This document shows positions 1 to 6,912 of a stretch of DNA of 19,058 nt, piece by piece. Each line of letters opens with the position of its first letter. Within the stretch, counting starts at the first letter, position 1. This DNA is from Sandarakinorhabdus sp. GTDB taxonomy: Bacteria > Pseudomonadota > Alphaproteobacteria > Sphingomonadales > Sphingomonadaceae. Location: NCBI GenBank assembly GCA_025458465.1, contig JALOSK010000017.1, forward strand, positions 1 to 19,058. The letters run 5' to 3'. The notes below the pieces were generated by a model. It saw only the letters and a list, made by a program, of their open reading frames with translations, ran no database searches and was not told the origin of the DNA. The translations under genes were made by a program, and so were the position numbers.

Positions 1-477
1 GCCCATGTCGGGCCAGTCGATGCCGATGGCCGGATCATCCCAGCGGATGCCGCGATCGCTGGGCGGATCATAGAGCGTGGTGCACTTGTACAGGAAATCC
101 GCCGTGTCGGAGAGCACGAGGAACCCGTGCGCGAAGCCCGGTGGGATCCACAGCATCCGGTGATTGTCGGCGCTCAATTCATAGCCCACCCAGCGGCCGA
201 AGTGCGGGGAAGCGCGCCGGATATCCACGGCCACATCGAACACGGCGCCCTGCGTGACCCGCACCAGCTTGCCCTGCGGATTGTGCAGCTGATAATGCAG
301 GCCGCGCAGCACGCCGCGGCTGGAACGGCTGTGATTGTCCTGCACGAAATCCATGTCCAGCCCGGCTTCGGCGAAGCTTTGCCGGTTCCAGCTTTCCAGG
401 AAGAAGCCGCGCGCATCGCCGAACACCCGCGGCTCGATCAGCAGCACACCGGGCAGGGGCGTTTCGATCAGGTTCAC
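1..477 (-). CDS. rmlC: dTDP-4-dehydrorhamnose 3,5-epimerase RmlC/RfbC (partial, runs off left edge)
   Basis: This enzyme epimerises dTDP-4-keto-6-deoxyglucose at C3 and C5, the third step of cytosolic dTDP-L-rhamnose synthesis. The 159 visible codons read as a typical RmlC cupin: [10 protein letters not shown] near residues 21-30, the catalytic-histidine motif GVLRGLHYQ with His61, Lys70 in [23 protein letters not shown] around 111-124, Tyr130 in FLYKCTT, and DPAIGIDWP near 148-156. The family is about 185 residues long, so roughly 25 C-terminal residues lie outside the window. The start is GTG at 477-475; only three sense codons separate it from an upstream in-frame TGA, so no earlier start exists. 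It overlaps the rmlA stop by four bases (GTGA), which suggests translational coupling. rmlB and rmlD are not seen and may lie further left. Confidence 0.96.
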   Translation of the reverse strand, partial: MNLIETPLPGVLLIEPRVFGDARGFFLESWNRQSFAEAGLDMDFVQDNHSRSSRGVLRGLHYQLHNPQGKLVRVTQGAVFDVAVDIRRASPHFGRWVGYELSADNHRMLWIPPGFAHGFLVLSDTADFLYKCTTLYDPPSDRGIRWDDPAIGIDWPDMG

Positions 478-1367
478 CGGCCCAGCCTCAACTGCGTGAG
501 CAGATATTCGCCATAGCCCGACTTGCGCAGCGGCTCCGCGATGCGGGCCAGCTGTTCATCGTCGATCAGGCCGCGCCGCCAGGCGATTTCCTCGGGGCAG
601 CTGATCTTCAGGCCCTGCCGTTCCTCCACGATCCGCACATAGAGCGCGGCATCGAGCAGGCTGCCGTGGGTGCCGGTGTCGAGCCAGGCAAAACCGCGCC
701 CCATCAGTTCGACATTCAGCTTCCCCGCGTCGAGGTAGAGGCGGTTGAGATCGGTGATCTCCAGCTCGCCGCGCGCCGAGGGCTTGATCTGCCGCGCCAG
801 TGCCACCGCATCGCCATCATAGAAATAGAGGCCGGTGACGGCATAGTTGCTTTTCGGGATTGCCGGCTTTTCCTCGATGGTTTCGGCGCGGCCATCGGCA
901 CCGAAGGACACCACGCCATAGGCGCCGGGGTCCTTCACATAATAGCCGAACACCGTGGCGCCATCGGTGCGGGCAGATGCGCGTGCCAGCAGTTCGGGCA
1001 GGCCATGGCCGTGGAAGATATTGTCCCCCAGGATCAGCACCGAAGGATCATTGCCCACGAAGTCCGCGCCGATGTGATAGGCCTGCGCCAGCCCTTCCGG
1101 GCGCGGCTGCTGGGCATAGTGGATGCTGATGCCCCACTGGCTGCCATCGCCGAGCAGGCCGGCAAAGGCAGCCGCATCTTCGGGCGTGGTGATCACCAAT
1201 ATGTCCTGCACGCCGGCCAGCAGCAGCACCGACAGCGGATAATAGATCATCGGCTTGTCGTAGACCGGCATCAATTGCTTGGAGACCGGCTTGGTGAGCG
1301 GATAGAGGCGGGTGCCCGATCCGCCAGCCAGGATGATGCCCCGGCGCCTGCCCGTATCGCGTGTCAT
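474..1367 (-). CDS. rmlA: glucose-1-phosphate thymidylyltransferase RmlA/RfbA
   Basis: This enzyme joins dTTP and glucose-1-phosphate to give dTDP-glucose, the first step towards dTDP-L-rhamnose. The 297 residues carry all family hallmarks: the nucleotide-binding signature [11 protein letters not shown] near residues 15-25 followed by [15 protein letters not shown], the metal-site motif LGDNIF at 113-118 with Asp115, EEKP at 165-168, GELEITDLN at 200-208 and [10 protein letters not shown] at 225-234. Its length is normal for the family. The ATG at 1367-1365 overlaps the TGA of the upstream iron-sulfur gene as ATGA, and its own TGA overlaps the rmlC GTG. It therefore sits inside a coupled minus-strand string. 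The gene looks intact. Confidence 0.97.
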   Translation of the reverse strand: MTRDTGRRRGIILAGGSGTRLYPLTKPVSKQLMPVYDKPMIYYPLSVLLLAGVQDILVITTPEDAAAFAGLLGDGSQWGISIHYAQQPRPEGLAQAYHIGADFVGNDPSVLILGDNIFHGHGLPELLARASARTDGATVFGYYVKDPGAYGVVSFGADGRAETIEEKPAIPKSNYAVTGLYFYDGDAVALARQIKPSARGELEITDLNRLYLDAGKLNVELMGRGFAWLDTGTHGSLLDAALYVRIVEERQGLKISCPEEIAWRRGLIDDEQLARIAEPLRKSGYGEYLLTQLRLGR

Positions 1368-2587
1368 GCCGTCCCCCTGATGAAGCGTCGTACCAGCCCG
1401 GCAAAGCTTTTCAGTTTCAGCAGCATGGGTTCACGCCGCGAGGCTTCGGCGGTGGCAAGGCCGAGATAGCGCGGCACCGGCCGGCCGACCACGCGCATCG
1501 CCCACAGGCGCGAGACAACCTGCCGCTTGCGCCGGGCCTGGCCGGGCTGCATGGCGATGATGTCGGCAACCGGCACCGGGCTGGTTTCGACCGCGCCGGC
1601 GGTGCGTGCCGCTTCAAGCAGGTCCAGCCCCGTTGCCGTGCGGGCCATGACCAGGCTGCGGCCATCCTGTTCCTCGAAACTGGGGTAGCCACGCTCGTCG
1701 CCATACCAGGCATCGGCGCAGGCGATGTCGGCGGCGCCGCCAACCGCATCGGCGCAGATCTTGCACCGGAACTGCACTTCCTTCGACAGGATGTCGCCCC
1801 AGCTGTCGGAATAGCTCATCGAACGGCTGCTGCCGTCGTGCAGCGTGGCGGTGGCGCGGCCGGGCCAGCCATCGCCGCGGAACCGGAAGGCGGCCACGTC
1901 CGGCGCCGCCACGCCAAGCTGATCGAGGATGCGCCCCACCGCGCGGGTGGACGGGATGCCCGCGCAGAAGAAGGCAAGCATCAACGGCACGCGTGCGCCG
2001 ATGCGCGGATCCGCCTTGGCACGGGCGCGCAGCGCCGCGACATCGCACGGCTTGCCGACGAATGCGAAGCGGCTGCCGTCGGCTTCGGCGCGGGCCAGCC
2101 AGTCTTCAAGGCCGGCCAGCGGGGAGGAGGCGACATAGCGGGACCCTGCGGCGGCCAGCACATCGTCCGCGCTGGCCGAAACCGTGGTGATGTTGCCCAT
2201 GGGATTGGCCGGATCGGCCCGCACCTGCACGATGAAATCCACCATGCCGCTGCGCAGCGCGTGGGTGACCAGTGCCGAGATCAGCCCGCCCGAAGAGCCC
2301 TGGTGGCGAACCAGTGAATCCGTGGCATGGCCAACCCCTGTGAAACGTTGCGGCCCCCACAGCGGTTCCTGCGGATCGTGGGGATTGTCACGTTCGTCGA
2401 CAACGATGCCGGGGCAGGCGGCGGCGATGGCTGCATCTTCGGCCGCGCTGACCGGCCCGGTCTGTTGCGGGCGGGCCCAGCCGGGCGGCACGCTGGTCAT
2501 GCGGATTCCGGCGGAGACGGCCGCGCACAGGCCGCAGCCGGTGCAGGTGCCGGCCCGTTCAACCTGGTCGAGGAAGGCCGGCTTCAT
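1364..2587 (-). CDS. FrhB-like (coenzyme F420 hydrogenase/dehydrogenase beta-subunit family) iron-sulfur protein of the EPS locus
   Basis: This 407-residue protein belongs to the FrhB/FdhB-like family, whose members bind a [4Fe-4S] cluster and usually FAD. An N-terminal cluster motif CTGCGLC has cysteines 15, 18 and 21, with a probable fourth ligand in ACPG (Cys58). The C-terminal domain shows [13 protein letters not shown] near 94-106, [12 protein letters not shown] near 177-188, FCAGIPS near 207-213, and CKIC (275-278) followed by ADIACADAW. All these positions recur in the family. Homologues commonly sit beside polysaccharide pyruvyl transferases in EPS loci, as here. The exact reaction there is not settled to my knowledge, and a redox role in sugar modification is inference. 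It overlaps both neighbours by ATGA. An F420 role is not implied. Confidence 0.9.
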   Translation of the reverse strand: MKPAFLDQVERAGTCTGCGLCAAVSAGIRMTSVPPGWARPQQTGPVSAAEDAAIAAACPGIVVDERDNPHDPQEPLWGPQRFTGVGHATDSLVRHQGSSGGLISALVTHALRSGMVDFIVQVRADPANPMGNITTVSASADDVLAAAGSRYVASSPLAGLEDWLARAEADGSRFAFVGKPCDVAALRARAKADPRIGARVPLMLAFFCAGIPSTRAVGRILDQLGVAAPDVAAFRFRGDGWPGRATATLHDGSSRSMSYSDSWGDILSKEVQFRCKICADAVGGAADIACADAWYGDERGYPSFEEQDGRSLVMARTATGLDLLEAARTAGAVETSPVPVADIIAMQPGQARRKRQVVSRLWAMRVVGRPVPRYLGLATAEASRREPMLLKLKSFAGLVRRFIRGTA

Positions 2588-3654
2588 TGCGCCGTCTCGC
2601 GGAACAGCGCGGCCAGCGCCGCCACATAGGCTTCAAGGCCCGCCGCAATGATCGGCTGCGCTGCGGCCATGTCGGCTGCCAGCGTGTCGCGGTTGTCCAG
2701 CGCGTCCATTATGCGGGCGAGGGCCGTTTCGGTATCCATGCCGCGCGCGTTCACCAGCCACCTGTAGCCCAGCGCGCCATAAAGGCCCTCGAACTTGCGG
2801 CTGTAGCTGATGGGAACCACCGGCACACCGCTGGAAAAGGCCGCGATGGTGGCGTGCATGCGCGCACCGATCAGGAAATCCAGACCGGAAATGAAGCTCT
2901 TGGCGTCGCTGGCCGAGGTGAAGTCGGGGTGGCGCTGCAGCGCTGGATAGGCGGCCTTCAGACGGTCGGCGGCGGCCCCGTCGTCGTCAACCGGCAGGTG
3001 CGGCGCCAGCACGTGCGGAACGAGATGCACGTCGCAATCCCCGCGCGCCAGCAGCGCCGTGATCAGCCGGTGCGTGAGATCGGCATAATCGAAGCCCAGC
3101 CCATATTCGTTGCCGCCGGCATAGCCGCCGTTCATCAGCAGCCCCGACACGTTGAGGCCCACCTGCAGCCGCCCGGGCGTTTTCGGTCGCGGCGTGTAGG
3201 GCAGGGCAAAGGCGACATCCACGACCTGCCGGGCGGCCACGCCGGGGGCCAGCGTCGCAACGGCCTCCAGGCTCAGCGCGTCGCGGGTGAAGACGGCGTG
3301 GGCCTTGCGGCAGATCCACCCCGCAATGGCGCTGTGCGGCTGCCGCGAGAACGGCCCGATCGTTTGCGGGCTCAGCACCAGCGGCTTGCCGGCCAGGATC
3401 GGGATGATCTTGGTGGCCAGGATCGGGATGATCTTGGTGGTGGCGACATAGGCAAAGCGCTTGTCAGGATAGATGTCGGTGAAGCTGTCGCCGCCACAAA
3501 TGTCGAGGATCAGATCGCTGGCCAGCACATCCGCGATGTAGCCGCCCGGGCTGATCATGTAGCGGCCGGTGATGGTGCGATGGGCCAGATCGGCGTCGGC
3601 AACCGACGCCGGCCCGTTTTCCCGGTTGCCGATGATGGTGAAGCGCGCGTTCAC
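2584..3654 (-). CDS. polysaccharide pyruvyl transferase family protein (WcaK/ExoV-like); N-terminus broken or mis-started
   Basis: Members of this family transfer pyruvate from phosphoenolpyruvate to sugar hydroxyls, giving acidic ketals on EPS. From the GTG at 3654-3652 the 356 residues show DICGGDSFTDIY near 51-62, SPQTIGPF near 95-102, and the C-terminal signature GARMHATIAAFSSGVPVVP followed by ISYSRKFEGL. The boundary given is only the first canonical start. The same frame upstream encodes NLGVGALTAGN (3723-3691), which looks like the conserved family N-terminus, but it has no ATG, GTG or TTG between a TGA at 3771-3769 and position 3654. A CTG start, a frameshift or a sequence error would each explain this. 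The gene also contains an 8-residue tandem duplication (residues 73-88). Its stop overlaps the next ATG as ATGA. Family assignment is firm; whether the protein is functional is doubtful. Confidence 0.85.
   Translation of the reverse strand: MNARFTIIGNRENGPASVADADLAHRTITGRYMISPGGYIADVLASDLILDICGGDSFTDIYPDKRFAYVATTKIIPILATKIIPILAGKPLVLSPQTIGPFSRQPHSAIAGWICRKAHAVFTRDALSLEAVATLAPGVAARQVVDVAFALPYTPRPKTPGRLQVGLNVSGLLMNGGYAGGNEYGLGFDYADLTHRLITALLARGDCDVHLVPHVLAPHLPVDDDGAAADRLKAAYPALQRHPDFTSASDAKSFISGLDFLIGARMHATIAAFSSGVPVVPISYSRKFEGLYGALGYRWLVNARGMDTETALARIMDALDNRDTLAADMAAAQPIIAAGLEAYVAALAALFRETAQ
3391..3438 (-). repeat. perfect 24-bp direct tandem repeat inside the pyruvyl transferase gene
   Basis: Bases 3391-3414 and 3415-3438 are identical, so the unit is present exactly twice, with two further matching bases to 3440. 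It is in frame and encodes TKIIPILA twice in a row (residues 73-80 and 81-88 counted from the GTG at 3654). The protein reads smoothly into the family motif with one copy removed, so one copy is probably a recent insertion, for example by replication slippage. Confidence 0.97.
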
Positions 3655-3701
3655 GCCGGCCCGGGCGGCGGCCTGACGGGCAAGTTGCAGGTTGCCCGCC
3701 G

Positions 3702-4745
3702 TCAGCGCGCCAACACCCAGATTGGTGGCCTGCGCTGCCCAGTGCCACCGGGATTGGGCGCGGCAGGTTCAGCCGCCGCCGGGGCAGCAGGAGCCGGAGC
3801 CGCCGGAGCCGCCGGAGCCGTCGCCGGGGCGCCGGCCGGGGCATTGGCCTTGGCCTTGGCTTCGGCTTCCTTCTTCAGCTTGTCGGCCACCTTCTGCGGT
3901 TCGTCATAGCCGGCGGCATAAGTCACCTTGGCCTTGTTGGCGTCCTTCAGCCGGGTCAGTTCCGCCTGCAGACGCTTGGTCACTTCCTGGCGCTGGATCA
4001 ACTGCTGGGCATAGGTGATGGCCCGTTCGCCCAGGAAGGGCTGCTGCTTGGTTTCGGTGACAACGTTGATGTAGACCACCGGCGCCGGCGCTGCGGCCGG
4101 GCGATCGATGAACATGAACGGTTCGCTGTTGGGGCCGCCCGAGACGCGCATCACTTCCTTGGAGATCTTCGGGTCCACCACCAGCGTGTCGATCTGTTGC
4201 GGTGCCCGGCGGAACTCCACGTTGGATGCCAGCAGCACACGCTCCACTTCCGCCATGGTCTTGGCGTCCTTCAGCGGGATCGATTCGATATTGTTCGGCC
4301 GCAGGAACTGGATCTGATCCAGCGACATGATCCGCCGATCGGCGAACATCACCGGGTTTTCCGAAATGAACTTCTGGGCGGCTTCACGCGGGGTGGCCTG
4401 CACCTTGCCCGCCACATCGGCCTGCAGGGCCTGCACCAGCAGATTCTCGTCGTTGCGGGCCTTGGCCAGCACGAACTGGGGCGATTGGTCCAGCTTGCGG
4501 GTGCGCGCCTCGGCGGCCACCATCTTGCGCTCGATCACCCGGGCCAGCGCCACGGCTTCGGCCAGCTTGCGCGGGGCGTTGCGCGCGGCCGCACCCATTG
4601 CGTTGATCTCGGCATTCACCTCGTGGATGGTGACATCTGACCCGTCGACCGTGGCCACCACCTGGCCCTCGGGCTTTTCCGCCTGCTTGTCGCAGGCCAC
4701 CAGCGTCAGGCCGGCCGCAGCCGCCAGCAGCAGCGGAAACATCAT
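3702..4745 (-). CDS. epsD: EpsD-family peptidyl-prolyl cis-trans isomerase lipoprotein
   Basis: This 347-residue protein resembles EpsD, the SurA/PpiC-like lipoprotein found in EPS loci that carry an exosortase. Residues 1-18 form a lipoprotein signal peptide with lipobox LVAC and lipidated Cys18. Asp at position +2 is an inner-membrane retention signal in enterobacteria, and may or may not work that way here. A helical SurA-type N-domain follows (VVATVDGSDVTIHEVNAEI at 29-47, helical to about 115). A parvulin-like region begins at RRIMSLDQIQF, near 137-147. A long charged helix follows, ending in an Ala/Pro-rich tail (about residues 299-331). The last residues (GGTGQRRPPIWVLAR) look out of character and overlap the 5' end of the pyruvyl transferase in another frame. 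Two Met codons in tandem give starts at 4745 or 4742. A gap of 100 bases separates it from the upstream GT2 gene. Confidence 0.86.
   Translation of the reverse strand: MMFPLLLAAAAGLTLVACDKQAEKPEGQVVATVDGSDVTIHEVNAEINAMGAAARNAPRKLAEAVALARVIERKMVAAEARTRKLDQSPQFVLAKARNDENLLVQALQADVAGKVQATPREAAQKFISENPVMFADRRIMSLDQIQFLRPNNIESIPLKDAKTMAEVERVLLASNVEFRRAPQQIDTLVVDPKISKEVMRVSGGPNSEPFMFIDRPAAAPAPVVYINVVTETKQQPFLGERAITYAQQLIQRQEVTKRLQAELTRLKDANKAKVTYAAGYDEPQKVADKLKKEAEAKAKANAPAGAPATAPAAPAAPAPAAPAAAEPAAPNPGGTGQRRPPIWVLAR
3791..3823 (-). repeat. 9-bp GC-rich tandem repeat coding the Ala/Pro tail of EpsD
   Basis: Three consecutive 9-bp units (3797-3805, 3806-3814, 3815-3823, the last with one mismatch) follow a partial unit at 3791-3796. 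The unit on the plus strand is GAGCCGCCG. Because the unit is three codons long, gain or loss of copies would change the length of the EpsD tail without shifting frame. Confidence 0.8.
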
Positions 4746-4845
4746 GGAGCCCGCCGGTTACGCCAAATCATGTTGCCGTGTCTTGCCGCTGCGGCCGCAT
4801 CCGGTCAATGGCGCAGAGCGCAGTTGCCAGCATGAACGCGCACCC

Positions 4846-5952
4846 TCACGGCAGCCGCCGGCCCAGCTGGGCGCGCGCAATCGCACCCGCACGCGCACCC
4901 TGCCGACGCACCAGGCGCCTCAGGAACCTGCCCCAGCCCAGCAGCCAGTGCCACGGCCACCACAGCCGATGAAAGCGCCAGACGTGGCCAAGGCGGGAGC
5001 GCGTCTGCCAGTAATCGCAAAAGACACTGCGCGATCTGGCGTCGCTGTCTGGGCCGTCAATGGGGGCAGCCTTGTGATAGATGGTGGCCCCATGGGCAAA
5101 GCCGATGGCGAACGCCGCGCTGCCAAGACGCCTGTTTCGTGTCGCCCAATCCAGTTCCGCGAAAAACGGGCCGCTTTCTTCGGACATCAACCCGACGCGT
5201 TCGATGAAGTCCCGGCTGGCGGCCAGGCTGGCACCCGACACGAAATCGGTGGCATCGGCGATCATGGCGGGATCGAAGCTGGTGGTTGCCGGAGCCTCGC
5301 CGCCAAGCGGACGCGCACGGCCGGTGAGCAGGCTGAAGGCCGATCCATTCAGCGCCTCGAACCGATCCGGCGCGAAATAATGGCGGACGATGGTGCCGCA
5401 CATGCCGATCAGCGGATCGGCCGCCATCCGGGCCAGCAGAGCTGCCGGCGCGTTGGCTGTCACCACCGTATCGTTGTTCAACAGCCAGAAGGCGGCCAAC
5501 TGCGGATCGCCAAGCAGGTAGCGCAGCCCCAGATTGCGGCTGCCGGCAAGATCCGCAGTCCCGGCTGATTGGATCAGCGTCAGCGCCGGCACCGGGCCGG
5601 TGCCGGCCGTCGCGCCGATGGCGTCGGCAGCCACCACCACCACCAGCGGCACCGGCTTGCGGACCGGCGGGGACGACAGCGCCGCCATCGCCAGCGCGGC
5701 CGGCTTTGCTGGCCGCGTGCCCGCCGCCCATGCCCGGATCGCGTCTGCCGATCCCCCATCATGTGCGCTGTCCACCACCACGATGCGCATCGGCAGCGAG
5801 GTTCGCAGCAGGCTTTCCAGACACTCGATGGTGTCGTCCGTGCTGCGCTGGTTGACGATCACGACGCCCAGCCGGGGCGTCAGATCGGCAGCATAGAGCA
5901 TGCCCGACCAATGATGGGCGGGTAGGGCGCTGGTTGTGGTGGTGACCGTCAT
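4846..5952 (-). CDS. family 2 glycosyltransferase (rhamnosyltransferase-like)
   Basis: This is a 368-residue GT-A fold enzyme expected to add a sugar to the lipid-linked EPS repeat unit on the cytoplasmic face. Visible signatures are LGVVIVNQRSTDDTIECLES near 28-47 (the usual VNWN has become VNQR), IVVVDSAHDGGSAD near 57-70, SRNLGLRYLL near 138-147, an NND metal motif in WLLNNDTVV (159-161), DFVSGASLAASR near 236-247, and FFAELDWATR near 263-272. Between the second strand and the SRN motif there is an Ala/Pro/Val-rich stretch of about 50 residues that is longer than usual. The C-terminus is rich in Trp and Arg, suggesting membrane association. It starts 15 bases after the upstream GT2 stop. 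Donor and acceptor cannot be read from the sequence. Confidence 0.9.
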   Translation of the reverse strand: MTVTTTTSALPAHHWSGMLYAADLTPRLGVVIVNQRSTDDTIECLESLLRTSLPMRIVVVDSAHDGGSADAIRAWAAGTRPAKPAALAMAALSSPPVRKPVPLVVVVAADAIGATAGTGPVPALTLIQSAGTADLAGSRNLGLRYLLGDPQLAAFWLLNNDTVVTANAPAALLARMAADPLIGMCGTIVRHYFAPDRFEALNGSAFSLLTGRARPLGGEAPATTSFDPAMIADATDFVSGASLAASRDFIERVGLMSEESGPFFAELDWATRNRRLGSAAFAIGFAHGATIYHKAAPIDGPDSDARSRSVFCDYWQTRSRLGHVWRFHRLWWPWHWLLGWGRFLRRLVRRQGARAGAIARAQLGRRLP

Positions 5953-5967
5953 CGCAAAGGCTGTTCG

Positions 5968-6912
5968 TCAGGCCGCTGCTTGCCAGTGGCGCCCGGCATC
6001 ATCACCGCCGGCCGCCATCACGCGGCGCATCTCGCTGCCACGATACAGGCGAAGGCGGGCCAGCACGCCAAGGCCGCGCAGGCGGTTGGCCATGCCGGAC
6101 AAGCGGCCTGACAGCAGCAGGCGCAGGCCATCCACGATGATCGAGGCCGGCATGGCCGCGGCCTTCAGGCGCCAGCGCCAATCGGGGCGGGCCTGCGCCC
6201 GGTGCGTGGCCCAGTCATGCGCGATGTGGCGCTGCCACTTGACCTGCAGGCTGGCATAATCCGGCCGGGCCGGGTGATAGATGCGCATCGCCGGCACATA
6301 GGCGATCCGGTAGCCTGCGGCGGTGGCGCGCTGCCCCCAATCACGGTCCTCGGCAAGGCCGATGCCCGAAAACGGGCCAACACGCGCGTGCACATCGCGG
6401 TGCATGGCGAGGTTGCCGGTGCCCGAAAATCCCTGTTTCTCGATGTACATTTTCTGCCGGTAGGCAAAGACCGCCTCATAAGCCTCGATGGCTGTGAGGT
6501 TGGCCGGATCGATGAAATCGATGCGCACGTCGCCGCCCACCACGCCGCGCTGGCCGCCAGCCTCCACCGCGCGCACTGCGGCGTCCAGCCAGCCGGCTTC
6601 CGCGCGGCAATCGGCATCGATGAAGGCCAGCACATCGGCACGGGCGCTGGCAACGCCGGTGTTGCGGGCGGGGCCAGGACCGGGTGTCGGCTCGTGCAGC
6701 AGGCGCACGCCGGGATAGCGGGCGATCACGGTTTCCGGGCCGATCCGCGAGCCATTGTCCACAACGATGATCTCCACGCCCCCCGCCAGCCTTTGCGATA
6801 CGACCGACGCCAGACAGCGATCAAGTGCGTCCGGCATGTTGAAGTGCGGAATGATGACCGTGACACGGGGCAGGGCGCTCACCGCGCTTTCGCTGTCCTG
6901 CGCTGCGGTCAT
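5968..6912 (-). CDS. family 2 glycosyltransferase
   Basis: This 314-residue GT2 enzyme should also work on the lipid-linked repeat unit. It opens with RVTVIIPHFNMPDALDRCL (residues 16-34), then VEIIVVDNGS near 46-55, GPGPARNTGVASA at 78-90, the metal-binding DAD at 99-101 in LAFIDADCRAE, GFSGTGNLAMHRDV at 161-174, and the acidic motif AEDRDWGQRA at 187-196. This layout is normal for the family. The C-terminal 60 residues hold a moderately hydrophobic stretch and many arginines. Its ATG overlaps the ATPase stop as ATGA, so its translation probably depends on the upstream gene. Sugar specificity is unknown. Confidence 0.92.
   Translation of the reverse strand: MTAAQDSESAVSALPRVTVIIPHFNMPDALDRCLASVVSQRLAGGVEIIVVDNGSRIGPETVIARYPGVRLLHEPTPGPGPARNTGVASARADVLAFIDADCRAEAGWLDAAVRAVEAGGQRGVVGGDVRIDFIDPANLTAIEAYEAVFAYRQKMYIEKQGFSGTGNLAMHRDVHARVGPFSGIGLAEDRDWGQRATAAGYRIAYVPAMRIYHPARPDYASLQVKWQRHIAHDWATHRAQARPDWRWRLKAAAMPASIIVDGLRLLLSGRLSGMANRLRGLGVLARLRLYRGSEMRRVMAAGGDDAGRHWQAAA

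Noticed and set aside
3464..3844. 126-codon minus-strand frame across the epsD/pyruvyl transferase junction
   Set aside because: It is Arg/Pro-rich with no domain. Only its short segment near 3748-3725 is of interest, as a possible frameshift partner.
2587..3909. 440-codon plus-strand frame opposite the pyruvyl transferase
   Set aside because: The minus strand carries the family motifs; the plus frame ends in Ala/Gly runs from the repeat and looks like a shadow.
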